Counted from the stretch's first letter, positions 14,527 to 24,294 are shown. The stretch: 53,445 nucleotides of DNA from Brevibacterium antiquum CNRZ 918 (GCF_900169145.1 NZ_FXZD01000015.1:1-53445); one strand, 5' to 3'. Notes: a model not told the origin generated them from the sequence alone. Numbers and translations: made by a program.

Positions 14527-16596
14527 ATGAGTGACAATCCACATTCTCCTGCACCGCAGTCGCGCCCGCCGGAGCACGCTCCGCCCACGAAGTCCAAGTC
14601 CAAACCCATTCTGCTTGGCATCGCTGCGGTCGTGGCCTTCGCTCTCATAGCCGGAACCTCGTTCGCCTTCTTCTCCGGGCACAACCCTTTCAGTGACCCA
14701 CAACCTGACTATGCCCAGGCACCCAATCAGTCGAATGTCATGGACTTCCGCGGATTGAGTGAGGATATGAGACTCAGTGGTGCCCCGCTGTCTGGTTCGG
14801 CCGATGCGGCTGACGCCACCCCTGAGATTCTGCGTTTCATCGGTTCCACCACGTCGATACTGACGCGGGTGAGCGAAACTGGGGAGTCTGCTTGGACGGT
14901 GTCCGTGCCACACCAGGACATCGATGCCAGCGACAATAAGCCGTTGGACGAAGCGCTGTACTCGGACGAAGGCCAAGGTGAAGACACCTTGGAAGATGAG
15001 ACGAAGCTGTTGGGCATTCCCGTCGTCTGCCGTCTCTCCGACAACGCAGTGCAGTGCGGGGACCGCGCAATCTCTCTTGACGATGGATCGATGGCTCTTA
15101 CGCAGCGACCTGCTGATGTGGATCCCGACCCCTCATCGTCGAGTGTTCCGGTCGATGTTGAGGATGACGGAACACTGGACGGGCCGGAAGGCAAGGCCTA
15201 TGGCGATCTGAAACTTGCCCCCGAGGCTCATGTCTCGAAGATTGCAGATCCTCAGACCGAGGAGGCCGGGCCGTGGGTGGTCTCCGATGGCAAAACCCTC
15301 GCCGCGGTCGATTCCGACAGCGTTCTCTGGACGCAGAAGCTCGATCCATCCGCCGCCGAGGTGACCGGACTCGGCGATAAGCGTGTCACCCCGTCCTGGA
15401 CGGTAGTCGCCGGCACTTTGATCCTCGGTAGTTCGGACGGGGTGAAAGGTCTCGACCTTTCCACCGGTGACCAGCGTTGGGCAGTCTCTGCGCAAACCGA
15501 TGGTTTCATGGTCGCCGGGAGCCAGCTGCGGATCCAACACGAGGGGGCGGTGAGCACTTTCGACTTCACAGACTCGTCGAAAGACAGTTCAGTGTCTGCT
15601 GACACAGGATTCGATGAGAGCTTCCCGGTGTTGCCCACCCCGAAGCTCCCATCGATGAGCGACATCCGGAACGCGACCCTGGAGGTTCCCTCAGCCTGTG
15701 CAGAGTTTGCTCTACGCAAGGATGCGAAGCAGGCCTTCGATGATGGCAAGACCGCGGAAGGAGAGTTCAGAGAATCGATTGCGATGAACGACGTCACGCC
15801 ATCGACAGCTACCACGAAGCCGCTGGTGGCCATCGAATTCGTGTGCTCTTCGGGTGGAAACTGGGTGACGGATTCGGTCGGTGTCTATAGCCAGGATCTC
15901 GACCTTGTCACCTCAATCGAACCGTGGAGCGAAGACTCGGACTTCCACCAGCTGGCAGACTTCAATCGGAGCATCTTCTCCGCAATCGACATGACCGGCC
16001 CTTATATGACAGCGACGCTGAGCAACATTGCCGTCTACGGGGACGAGGATTACAACGCCGCTGAACGGACAGGTGCGGCGGAACTGCAATTCGCCTGGTC
16101 GAACGGAGGGTATGAGCCTCAAGAAGTTCTGTTTGATGCTGATGGACAGACTGTTCGGGTACCGAAGGTCGAGGACGTCCAGAAGTTCGTTGATGCTGCA
16201 TCGAAGGGTGACGACGATGCCGCCGGTGCTATGGCCACCGAAGAAGTGATGCAAGGACTGAATGAAGTCATCGGTGACGAGTCATCCAGCGACCCGCTGA
16301 CCTATCGCAACCTGGCCCTTCAAGACGGGACAACGGTCGACACCTGCGAGCTGATCGGTGTCGTGTCCGAGGAATACGGGGACTACACCATGAGCAATGG
16401 AGTCCCTCTGATGGAAGGAATCGGCGGATACGGAGCTGATTCCATCAAAGCCGGTGACGTGATCTGCGGATTGAAATCAGCCGGCGAGACGATTGATCCG
16501 GATGACGACGGCAGCTGGTACACAGCACATCTCCTGCTCAGAGGAAATGAGGCAGGAGTGGTCAAGGTGTATTCGGTGTCTGCGTATACGGGGTGA
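14527..16596 (+). CDS. Membrane-anchored extracytoplasmic protein of unknown function
   Basis: A 689-residue protein I do not recognise as a named family. A Pro/Ser/Lys-rich cytoplasmic head of ~27 residues is followed by one membrane segment (~28-50, LLGIAAVVAFALIAGTSFAF). The rest is a large acidic exported domain. The middle has WVVSDGKTLAAVDSDSVLW and GDQRWAVSAQTDG, spaced like strands of a PQQ/beta-propeller repeat. Cysteines are few and scattered. It could be an envelope sensor or binding protein. It ends 42 nt before the convergent mcrC gene and is preceded by an AT-richer promoter region (14404-14526). Confidence 0.75.
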   Translation: MSDNPHSPAPQSRPPEHAPPTKSKSKPILLGIAAVVAFALIAGTSFAFFSGHNPFSDPQPDYAQAPNQSNVMDFRGLSEDMRLSGAPLSGSADAADATPEILRFIGSTTSILTRVSETGESAWTVSVPHQDIDASDNKPLDEALYSDEGQGEDTLEDETKLLGIPVVCRLSDNAVQCGDRAISLDDGSMALTQRPADVDPDPSSSSVPVDVEDDGTLDGPEGKAYGDLKLAPEAHVSKIADPQTEEAGPWVVSDGKTLAAVDSDSVLWTQKLDPSAAEVTGLGDKRVTPSWTVVAGTLILGSSDGVKGLDLSTGDQRWAVSAQTDGFMVAGSQLRIQHEGAVSTFDFTDSSKDSSVSADTGFDESFPVLPTPKLPSMSDIRNATLEVPSACAEFALRKDAKQAFDDGKTAEGEFRESIAMNDVTPSTATTKPLVAIEFVCSSGGNWVTDSVGVYSQDLDLVTSIEPWSEDSDFHQLADFNRSIFSAIDMTGPYMTATLSNIAVYGDEDYNAAERTGAAELQFAWSNGGYEPQEVLFDADGQTVRVPKVEDVQKFVDAASKGDDDAAGAMATEEVMQGLNEVIGDESSSDPLTYRNLALQDGTTVDTCELIGVVSEEYGDYTMSNGVPLMEGIGGYGADSIKAGDVICGLKSAGETIDPDDDGSWYTAHLLLRGNEAGVVKVYSVSAYTG

Positions 16597-16638
16597 CTAG
16601 TGAATCGGCAGAATTGGCGCCGAGGTTGACCTATTGCC

Positions 16639-17718
16639 TCACCCGAGCCAGGTGACGACTTCCTCCAGCTGCGTTCGCAAGTCCTCCCAGGGAAGGTTGA
16701 GATCCAACGTCTGTGCCCCGATGCGATTGCCTTGGATGATGACGTCGAGGTCAGGCTGTTGCCGCGCGGCGGTCCGGGCGTAGAGCAGGATTCCGCTGGC
16801 CGATCCATCCCGGAGGACGTCGGCATTCTTTGTGTAGGCGAGGATTTGATAGAGGTTCCCTGAATGGACTGTTTGCTTGTCGTACTGCCCTGACTGCAAG
16901 GTGTCGCGATAGTACTTTGCGTCGATAATGAGTGTGCGCAGACCGCGTCGCAAAGTGACATCGGTTCGCATCGCAGGGAGCTGAACAGCCCCAAACGCGG
17001 TCTCCTCCTCGAAATCCCACTTCACCGACGAGGCGGCAGGCGAGAGTTCGGGATGATGAGTTCGGTAGTACTCCCGTAGGAATCGTTCATACAAGCTGTT
17101 CATTGCTTCGTCGGACACCCAAGTCAGCAGGCTGGCCTGCCCCGTCTTGTCTATGGGCAAAAGACCGCGAACCAAGAGCTCACACGCGCCCATCAGCATC
17201 CGATACGAGGCAGTTGAACGACTGAAACTCAGCTGATCCCACCGGATGTCCACCGGGGCAACCAAAGTAACCGCATCGAGATAGGGGAGTAAGCGGCGCA
17301 AAGCATCCTTACGCACCATAGAGGCCTCACTTCTGCGAATGAGGAGAACCATGGCGCATTTGAGGATCCGATTGTGGAGGGTGTCGAGCTCATATTCGTC
17401 GAACTCACAAACCAGGCGTCCACGCACCATGGAACGCGTCGCCGCGGTACGAGCAATATCGATTCGGCCCCGGACTGTAGCCAGTTCTTCCGACTGCCGC
17501 CGGTAGTCACGGTGGAGACCGCGTTTGACCTGCGAACCAACACCACGAAGGAGGATCTCGGCCAACAGGTCGTGAAGACTATCGAAGTACTCGGTCGCGA
17601 AGTGGTCTTTGCCGGTGCTGTGAATCGCTCGGAAAGCGTAGGCCATCATGATGTACACATTGCGAATGACGCCCGACCGACTGGTCACGCGATCGCCGCT
17701 CTCAAGATCGCTGCCCAC
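16639..17718 (-). CDS. mcrC: McrC-family restriction nuclease subunit
   Basis: A 359-residue partner of the adjacent McrB. In McrBC, McrC supplies the PD-(D/E)XK endonuclease and stimulates the McrB GTPase; the complex cuts modified (classically methylcytosine-containing) foreign DNA. The nuclease core is visible as RTDVTLRRG followed by LIIDAKYYRDTL (Asp ~247, Asp-Ala-Lys ~258). N-terminal features such as VRGRIDIARTAATR and DTLHNRILKCA are typical of McrC proteins. The start is a GTG at 17718 overlapping the mcrB end by 34 nt, indicating coupled translation. Confidence 0.88.
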   Translation of the reverse strand: MGSDLESGDRVTSRSGVIRNVYIMMAYAFRAIHSTGKDHFATEYFDSLHDLLAEILLRGVGSQVKRGLHRDYRRQSEELATVRGRIDIARTAATRSMVRGRLVCEFDEYELDTLHNRILKCAMVLLIRRSEASMVRKDALRRLLPYLDAVTLVAPVDIRWDQLSFSRSTASYRMLMGACELLVRGLLPIDKTGQASLLTWVSDEAMNSLYERFLREYYRTHHPELSPAASSVKWDFEEETAFGAVQLPAMRTDVTLRRGLRTLIIDAKYYRDTLQSGQYDKQTVHSGNLYQILAYTKNADVLRDGSASGILLYARTAARQQPDLDVIIQGNRIGAQTLDLNLPWEDLRTQLEEVVTWLG

Positions 17719-19913
17719 TCCTCGGCCCTGGCAGGCTCGTCGAACCAGTACTCATGGAGCAAAGGTACGAGCTCGTCCTCAACTACAGATTGCAGCCACG
17801 TGAAGGATGAGTCCTCGTCCGAATCGACATCCGAGGGAATGGATAGATAACTGTGGCCGATAGCGAACCCATGACCGAGCGCTGGGTCCTCGGCGATTGC
17901 GGAGTTGAGTTCGACGATTCGGTCAACGAGGTTGTCGAGCGCCCCGCTCTCAAGGCTCTTCTGACGTGAAACGAACCCATCGGTTCTGAATCCTGGCATC
18001 ATTTCGAAGAAACCGAAGCGGCGGCGCAGCGCATAGTCGAGGACTGCGAGACTGCGATCGGCGGTGTTCATCATGCCGATGATGTGGACGTTTGAGGGGA
18101 CGGAGAACTTCTCGTTTTTGTAAAGGAGCCGAATGTCAGTCCCTCGTTTATCGGTTTCGATGAGCATGAGCAGCTCCCCGAATATTTTGGAGATGTTGCC
18201 GCGGTTGATCTCGTCGATGATGAAGAAGTATGGGCGGTCGGGATCGTCGGCACGCGCTTCTTCGCAGAACCGGTAGAAGGGGCCTTCCTCGAGGGTGAAC
18301 CCTCCGGATTCGGTCGGTCGGTAGCCCATCAAGAAGTCCTCGTAGGAATAGCTCTGATGGAACTGGATGGTCTGGATGCGGCTGGGTTCCCTCGCACCGA
18401 TGATGGAGTAGGCGAGCCGTTTAGCAGCGTAAGTCTTTCCAACCCCAGGAGGACCTGCCAGGATGACGTTCTTCTTCCGCATCAATAGCGACCGCAGTCT
18501 GATGTAGCGCTCTTCGGGTAGGAACACGTCATTGAGGAAATCGGCGCGGTCATAAGGTAGCGCTGTAGTGGGAGGAGGCGTCGGTTCTTCTTCGTCCTCG
18601 TCGAGGACAAGAGCCTCCAGACGGTCGACTAAGTCGTGTCGGGAGGTGACGTCGGTTAGCGTCTTCAGCGGAGCATCTTGCGTCAGTTCCCATTCGCCTT
18701 GATGAGTCCATTTCATCGAACGCACGTGTCGGTAGATGGCACGGTCATGGTCGTACCGAGCGGCCGAGGTGACCTCGCCACGGCCGAGGATTTGTCGCCG
18801 TCCACTTTTGACGTACACGACGTCGCCGATTTCCATTTCGTTCTGGAACTGCCACAAGGCGAGCACGTCGTTCTTCATCGAACTTCCAGTGCCTTCGATG
18901 TCGAGTGCCTGTCGGATCTCATCCCGGTTGGCATACGGCGAGAGGTCTCCAAGGTCGTCCCAGCCGATTGCCATGATTCCGGCGGAGGAGAACTCGTCCC
19001 ATTCAGATGCGCGAGGCCCCGGAGCATACAGCCAATAGTGACGCAGTCGGGGCTCAGCTAAGTCAGCGGATTCGTCACCTGCTTGTGCGACTGCTGACTG
19101 TGGAGGATTCCATAGTTCCTCGATACCCTCACTCCAGAAGTCGAATGTCCCGTCAATTTCCTTGGAAAGTGACTCCCGAATCGAAAGTAGGTCGCGATCC
19201 AACTGAGCGGATGAATCGCCAGTAGATCCACCTATGCGATGGGCGAGACAGTCACGAATCTGCTTCTTCTGATTTGTCGATGGGATTGGCTCAAAAATTT
19301 CGGGGTGGGCGAGGAACTGGAGGGTATTGCGCATATCGGAGCGGTCCTCGCCGGAGTTGAGCATCACCTGTTGCAACTGCCAAGGATCTGATCGAGCGGC
19401 CGCACGATCGTCGCCGGAGAGCTCGTTCCAGTGGATGATGAAGGTCGACATCCAGGAGAGGTGGATCCATAACGCGCCGAGATAGTAGGTGCTGGGCTCG
19501 AATCCTGCAGTCTTTGAAGCGCGCGCGAGCCACTCGGACATCGGCTCGGGGATTTCCATTGGTGGCTCGAGCTGGGCTAGAACACGTTCGACGTGTGCTC
19601 GCCTCGTCGAGGGAAGGATCCAACGTAACGCGTGTTCGCGGAGGAAGACCAATTCGGCTGCCAGCAACACAACTTCGCGAGGAGCCCCACTGAGCTGGAC
19701 TTCCAGCTTGTCCCACTGACTCATGTCGCTGGCAAAGCTAGGGTCGGTTTCAATCCGTTCCCTAAGTTCTTCAGCCGCAGCTGCTGTCCAGATCTTCATG
19801 CTCGGATCGATGATTGATCGGCCTTCGCTGAGCATATGGGCAAGCACCTCGCCGGCCTGGTGTGCGATGTTCATGTCCGGCTGGGGGCGGGAAGCAGCAA
19901 TGTCGGTGTGCAT
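17685..19913 (-). CDS. mcrB: McrB-type AAA+ GTPase with N-terminal EVE-like recognition domain
   Basis: A 742-residue protein. The N-terminal ~285 residues match nothing I know. Residues ~290-410 (HYWLYAPGP, GIMAIGWDDLGDLS, GDVVYVKSGRRQILGRGEV) look like the EVE/PUA-like module that reads modified bases in many McrB relatives. The AAA+ motor follows: Walker A AGPPGVGKT (~484), Walker B FFIIDEINRGN (~560) and the McrB signature MMNTADRSL. It would assemble as a hexamer, select modified DNA and drive cleavage with McrC. The ATG at 19913 is chosen; a short palindrome (19925-19937) lies just upstream. The system is a type IV-like restriction barrier; specificity is unknown because the EVE-like module replaces the E. 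coli recognition domain. Confidence 0.9.
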   Translation of the reverse strand: MHTDIAASRPQPDMNIAHQAGEVLAHMLSEGRSIIDPSMKIWTAAAAEELRERIETDPSFASDMSQWDKLEVQLSGAPREVVLLAAELVFLREHALRWILPSTRRAHVERVLAQLEPPMEIPEPMSEWLARASKTAGFEPSTYYLGALWIHLSWMSTFIIHWNELSGDDRAAARSDPWQLQQVMLNSGEDRSDMRNTLQFLAHPEIFEPIPSTNQKKQIRDCLAHRIGGSTGDSSAQLDRDLLSIRESLSKEIDGTFDFWSEGIEELWNPPQSAVAQAGDESADLAEPRLRHYWLYAPGPRASEWDEFSSAGIMAIGWDDLGDLSPYANRDEIRQALDIEGTGSSMKNDVLALWQFQNEMEIGDVVYVKSGRRQILGRGEVTSAARYDHDRAIYRHVRSMKWTHQGEWELTQDAPLKTLTDVTSRHDLVDRLEALVLDEDEEEPTPPPTTALPYDRADFLNDVFLPEERYIRLRSLLMRKKNVILAGPPGVGKTYAAKRLAYSIIGAREPSRIQTIQFHQSYSYEDFLMGYRPTESGGFTLEEGPFYRFCEEARADDPDRPYFFIIDEINRGNISKIFGELLMLIETDKRGTDIRLLYKNEKFSVPSNVHIIGMMNTADRSLAVLDYALRRRFGFFEMMPGFRTDGFVSRQKSLESGALDNLVDRIVELNSAIAEDPALGHGFAIGHSYLSIPSDVDSDEDSSFTWLQSVVEDELVPLLHEYWFDEPARAEEWAAILRAAIA

Positions 19914-19924
19914 GCCTCAACTGT

Positions 19925-19937
19925 AGTGGTGACCACT
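19925..19937. promoter_or_regulatory. Palindrome upstream of mcrB, operator candidate
   Basis: Perfect 6-1-6 palindrome AGTGGT-G-ACCACT about 12 nt before the mcrB ATG, followed by the overlapping CCACTGGTGG. Such a site may bind a repressor or block ribosome access. No dedicated regulator gene is adjacent. Confidence 0.35.
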
Positions 19938-20032
19938 GGTGGTGTTCCGGAGCGAAACCCCAAACACTGTTTTGTCTAGGAGTGACTGGTCGGTGGACTA
20001 ACGGATCCGGTGTTTCCGAATCTTATTCTCAC

Positions 20033-21205
20033 CTAGATTCCACGTCCCTCGATAGATAGCACTGCATCACGCAGACGATTGTCGTCTCGAGCAACACCAG
20101 CAATCACTTCGGCAAGACTCACGTGGGTTTGAGCGATTCTTGCGATACCGTCGGTTTCCAGATCTCGGAGAGTTATAAAAACCTGAGAATAGTCAGGATC
20201 GTCAAGGCCTTCTTCCGCTCGTGCATTTTCCACGACTGCGGTCGGTCCGAATTCGAGAAAGATCGCCGGCTGTGAATCAGCGCGCTGCAGCTCAACGCAC
20301 CATTCCCATTTTCCGACGAATCGTGTCAAGACCTTCTCGATGCGGCCCCGCTCGACGACGGAATTCACCTGCGCCATGAGGATCGATCGTGCGAAACTTC
20401 GCAACCGGTCCTTTACTTTGGCCAGAGTCACGCGGCTCTCTTCGAACTGTTTTCGGGCATGCTCAGCGACCAGGTCAGCGAATTCTTGGGTCGCCCGTTC
20501 CCGGGGACGGTAGCCGTATCGTGCAGACTCGCCGGTCTCGCACATGGCTTTGATAAAGGACACTTGGTCGGTGACGTTCACTGTTTCTGGGCCTTTCACG
20601 AAATGCTGGTACATCTGCTTGATGAAGAACAGTTGCTCAGGGTGCTCGCGGCACCACACTGGGTCATGTTCCATGTCGGCCTTCAGATCGGACAGCACTT
20701 CTGAATAGGTCACGACGGTGGCTAGATCCCATCCATCCTTCTGGAGATGAGCTTCGTGACGGTGGCACAGCAGGACAACGACTGCTGTTCTTCCATGTGC
20801 TGTCCCGTGGGCAAGGTACCGCTGATAGCTATGCCCGTGTCCATCGGACGTTCCGTAGTTTTCAATGACAAGGGCCGCATCAGACCTCCACAGGACGATA
20901 TCGGCGATGTCCATGCTTTCGTCATTATCGGTGCCTTCACCTACACGCGTGTCAACTTCCTGAACTACGCGGTATCCGGTGGTTGGCAACTGACTGTCGT
21001 TATGCACTCGGTCATTGACTCTCGCAACGAACGCTTTTTGGAGTCTGTCTCCAAGACCATGCGTCTCGTCGGTGGTTAGGAGCCACGCAAAGACATTCGA
21101 AAGTTGTTTCTCATGTGTACCGTGGTGCATCACCCGGAAGATGTTGAACTGCTCGGCCAAGCTCTTCGAGAGCACTGGCAAAACCGCCGTCACAAAATTG
21201 TTCAT
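20033..21205 (-). CDS. PD-(D/E)XK nuclease-like protein, paralogue B
   Basis: A 390-residue paralogue of the protein at 8919-10103, in opposite orientation and collinear with it throughout. It has the same motifs: THEKQLSNVFAWLL, MDIADIVLWRSDAA, VIENYGTSDGHGH and YQRYLAHG. It also lacks the Lys of a canonical ExK motif, so the substitution is shared and probably functional, not a random defect. The ATG at 21205 overlaps the stop of a 20-codon upstream ORF (ATGA), which supports this start; an upstream in-frame GTG at 21304 exists but adds a Cys/His-rich stretch with no counterpart in the paralogue. It lies upstream of mcrB in the same direction and is divergent from the AddAB-like pair. Function unknown; the context suggests defence. 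Confidence 0.7.
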   Translation of the reverse strand: MNNFVTAVLPVLSKSLAEQFNIFRVMHHGTHEKQLSNVFAWLLTTDETHGLGDRLQKAFVARVNDRVHNDSQLPTTGYRVVQEVDTRVGEGTDNDESMDIADIVLWRSDAALVIENYGTSDGHGHSYQRYLAHGTAHGRTAVVVLLCHRHEAHLQKDGWDLATVVTYSEVLSDLKADMEHDPVWCREHPEQLFFIKQMYQHFVKGPETVNVTDQVSFIKAMCETGESARYGYRPRERATQEFADLVAEHARKQFEESRVTLAKVKDRLRSFARSILMAQVNSVVERGRIEKVLTRFVGKWEWCVELQRADSQPAIFLEFGPTAVVENARAEEGLDDPDYSQVFITLRDLETDGIARIAQTHVSLAEVIAGVARDDNRLRDAVLSIEGRGI

Positions 21206-21264
21206 GTCAGTTGGATCCCACAGTACTCGACCAGAGTTTTGATCTCGGCATCGGTGACAACCAT
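21202..21264 (-). CDS. Possible 20-residue upstream peptide
   Basis: ATG at 21264 starts MVVTDAEIKTLVEYCGIQLT and stops with TGA, overlapping the next start codon as ATGA. No longer in-frame extension exists because a TGA lies two codons upstream. It could serve for translational coupling or be the stub of a lost gene. The peptide is not conserved upstream of paralogue A. Confidence 0.3.
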   Translation of the reverse strand: MVVTDAEIKTLVEYCGIQLT

Positions 21265-21441
21265 GTTTCAATCCATTCTCTTGGAAGCTATTTATCGGCA
21301 ACACTACATATGGCCTCTGACGCGAGAGCGTAATTGCCGAATCGGCGCCTCATTGGTGTGTCGGCGAACCACAGCCATCGCGTTTGGTGAAACCGCACCA
21401 CCCTACTACTGTCGTGATCAGTGTGATGGGGAGGAGCAAGG

Positions 21442-24294
21442 ATGCGCATCAAATTCGGTTGGAACTTCGACAGGGCCCCATGGGCGTCAGATCGCAGCAC
21501 CGGCACGACAGTCGTCACAGGCCCGCTCGGCCTTCTCGGCATCCTGCAGACCCGGCTGGGGACAACACGTCCGAGCGTCAACCGTCCGATCCGCATTGCA
21601 CAGTACCGATCGCTCATGGCCGAGGCCGATCACCCTTGGTATCAACGTTCCTTCGCCGACGATCCGTGGAATACCGCCCACCATCTTCTACGACTCCGTG
21701 ATGATGCCGTCGAAGCCGGCTGGCAGCCGACCCCAGACGGTGAGACCTACACCGAGCACCCACGACTCGACGCTCTGGCCGCGGTGGAACGACTAGTGCG
21801 CCTCGGACCAACCCACGACTCGAGCGCGAATCTCGCACCCGGCAGGGCCGATGATCTGCGCGAAGTTCTCACTCTCCTCCGCCAGCATGGCTCGAGCTGG
21901 CCGCTGGGCATCGACACGATCGAGTTGCAGGACCGAGCGACCGATCTCCCGAACACATGGCAGACCATCCTCGAAGTCCTGGACGCCGCAGGCGTGACGA
22001 TCACCGAGGCAGCTCCAAAGTCCGGAGTGCCCGAGCTGACCATCGTCCGCGGGCCAGATGAATGGTCGACCGCCGAGGCGGCCGCGCGCTGGCTGTCCAA
22101 CACCTCTGACCACGACAAGCTCTGCATCATCGCCGGAGACTCCACCAACATCCTCGACCACGAGCTCTCCCGCCGAGGCACCCCGACACTCGGCATTCCC
22201 CGCACCTCGGCAACGAGCCCGGCGGGCCAGGTCCTGCCGGTCTTCCTCAGCGCCATCCTGCCACCAACAGACATCCGGCACGTCGCGGAGTTCCTCGACC
22301 TCTCCTTCGGTACCCCGGACGCGGAATCACCCGCGAAGGCTCTCATTCCCCGCTCGGTCTCCACCGCGCTCCTGACCGCGCTGACGAAAGAACCGGGAAT
22401 CTCCGGCGACCCAGACTCCGCCTGGATGACAGCCCTGCGCGACCTCCAGGACCGCGCCGACACGGCACCTGAAACCAGAGCAAAGGCAGCAGAAACCGCA
22501 CACACCATCGACAGACTCATCCGCCTGACACCACCGGTCATCGACAACGACCTCGTCCTTCTCACAACACTCCACCCAGCGTTGAATTGGCTGGCAGATC
22601 GTCTGCGCGCACTCTCGCACCACCCCGACGACGCGACGCCCGACAGCACCAGGGCCAAAGCCTTCATCGCCGAGGTAGCCAGCCACGTTGACTCTTTCCG
22701 TGAGGCACTTGCCCACCTGCCTGCAGCCGACCTTCGTGTGCGTGAGCTCTTCGACATCGCCGATGCCTGCGCCCCCACAGCACCACACACCACTGCAGAG
22801 GCGATCGCAGCGAAGTGGACAGTGGTCTACGACCCATCGGAAGTCCCAGCCGACAGCGAAACGATCCTCTGGTGGTCCTCTCACCGCAGCGAGGGCGATG
22901 AGACTGAAGTGTGGGATCCCGAGGAGGCACACGCTCTATCCCGCGCCGGCGCTCAGATCTCGACCGCGACCGAAAGGGAGCGCCTGCACCAAGCCGCTGC
23001 GCTGCGTGGCATTCGCACGGCCGCCACGGTGATCTGCTTCTGCCCCGATCGCATTCGCGGCCAGGAGACGTCACTCCATCCCTCCCTCTCCCGTTTGGCC
23101 GAAGACATCGCCGTCACCCACCCCGAGCGATTCACCACAACAGGCGTTGATGCAGTTCTCGACGACGCCTCAATCACCCGCCCGGTTTCCACACTGCACG
23201 AAACCGGAATCTGGAGACTGGGTGAGGTCTCTGCACCCCTCGACGAGGTGGCTGGACAGACCATCACCCCGCCGAGCACCGTTTCTCGTTCCTTGGACGG
23301 CGACTTCACCCACCTCCTTCCCGAAAGGCTGTCCTTCACCCAGATCGAACAGCTGCTGAGCGACCCACTGGGTTGGACGCTGGAGCGTGCTCTCGGTATC
23401 AAACGCGGTTTCTCTTTCGACGTTCCGACCGGCAATCGCATGATCGGCACGTTCGTCCACGCAATCGTCGAGGAACTCGTCGGCAGGGGAGCGCCGCCGG
23501 ATGGAGCAGTCCCGTCACCCCAGGTGATTGGTGAAACCTTCGATCGGTTCGTTCCGCGTTTCGCCTCCGAGCTGCTCCTCCCGGGGCAGAAAGCTCGGCT
23601 CGGGACGATCCGCTCCACCGTGCTCGCCTCGCTGGCATCCCTGTTCACCACTGTGCAGGAACGCGGCATCACCCTTACCGGCGCCGAGGCAGCCTTCACT
23701 CACGCGTGGGAGCTCACCGTCGATGGCGTGGCCTGGACCGTCGCGTTGGGCGGCATGCGCGACCTCGAAGGGGCAATCGACAATGGCCGCCCCATGATCA
23801 TCGATCTCAAATGGGCGAATTCGGGTAAGCGATACCGCACCATGGTCGACGAAGGCGAAGCCGTGCAGCTGAGCATCTACTCAAACACAGCCGAAGGCAG
23901 CGGCGAGGGGAACCCGCTTACCGCCTACTTCCTGCTCAAGCAGGGGCGTTTCGTCTCCACCGACTCCGCCCTTGATCCGGACTACACCGGCGGACCCGAC
24001 GAGACGGACGATAGCGGGGCCGACCTCGGCGGGGACCCGACTGGCCTGTGGTCAAGTATTGAGGCTTCCGTCGAAGACGCTCTGACGAAGATCGCCACCG
24101 GACGCTTCGAATCGTTGAGTGCCGATGTCTACGCCGACTTCGGCATCAAGCCGGGGGAGAAGAACACGGAGCTGAACAAGGCGATCAAGTCGATCAAAGA
24201 CGCGATCAACGAAGAAGGCCGACTCTTCATCGACAAACCGCAGACGTTCAGCGCCTTCAACCTCATCTACGGCATCGCTGGAGACCACTCATGA
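21442..24294 (+). CDS. AddB-like PD-(D/E)XK nuclease with degenerate helicase fold
   Basis: A 950-residue protein. The N-terminal half follows the AddB plan of an inactive UvrD-like helicase; the region expected to hold Walker A reads TGPLGLLGIL and lacks GKT. The C-terminal third has the AddB/RecB nuclease arrangement: LSFTQIEQLLSDPLGW (~630), MIGTFVHAIVEEL (~667, metal-binding His) and MIIDLKWANSGKRYR (~785, catalytic Asp and Lys) with a downstream QLSIYS. The four iron-sulfur cysteines of classical AddB are not seen. A strong GGGGAGGAG precedes the ATG. The stop overlaps the next gene start by 4 nt (ATGA), so the two products very likely form a heterodimer processing DNA ends. Confidence 0.8.
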   Translation: MRIKFGWNFDRAPWASDRSTGTTVVTGPLGLLGILQTRLGTTRPSVNRPIRIAQYRSLMAEADHPWYQRSFADDPWNTAHHLLRLRDDAVEAGWQPTPDGETYTEHPRLDALAAVERLVRLGPTHDSSANLAPGRADDLREVLTLLRQHGSSWPLGIDTIELQDRATDLPNTWQTILEVLDAAGVTITEAAPKSGVPELTIVRGPDEWSTAEAAARWLSNTSDHDKLCIIAGDSTNILDHELSRRGTPTLGIPRTSATSPAGQVLPVFLSAILPPTDIRHVAEFLDLSFGTPDAESPAKALIPRSVSTALLTALTKEPGISGDPDSAWMTALRDLQDRADTAPETRAKAAETAHTIDRLIRLTPPVIDNDLVLLTTLHPALNWLADRLRALSHHPDDATPDSTRAKAFIAEVASHVDSFREALAHLPAADLRVRELFDIADACAPTAPHTTAEAIAAKWTVVYDPSEVPADSETILWWSSHRSEGDETEVWDPEEAHALSRAGAQISTATERERLHQAAALRGIRTAATVICFCPDRIRGQETSLHPSLSRLAEDIAVTHPERFTTTGVDAVLDDASITRPVSTLHETGIWRLGEVSAPLDEVAGQTITPPSTVSRSLDGDFTHLLPERLSFTQIEQLLSDPLGWTLERALGIKRGFSFDVPTGNRMIGTFVHAIVEELVGRGAPPDGAVPSPQVIGETFDRFVPRFASELLLPGQKARLGTIRSTVLASLASLFTTVQERGITLTGAEAAFTHAWELTVDGVAWTVALGGMRDLEGAIDNGRPMIIDLKWANSGKRYRTMVDEGEAVQLSIYSNTAEGSGEGNPLTAYFLLKQGRFVSTDSALDPDYTGGPDETDDSGADLGGDPTGLWSSIEASVEDALTKIATGRFESLSADVYADFGIKPGEKNTELNKAIKSIKDAINEEGRLFIDKPQTFSAFNLIYGIAGDHS

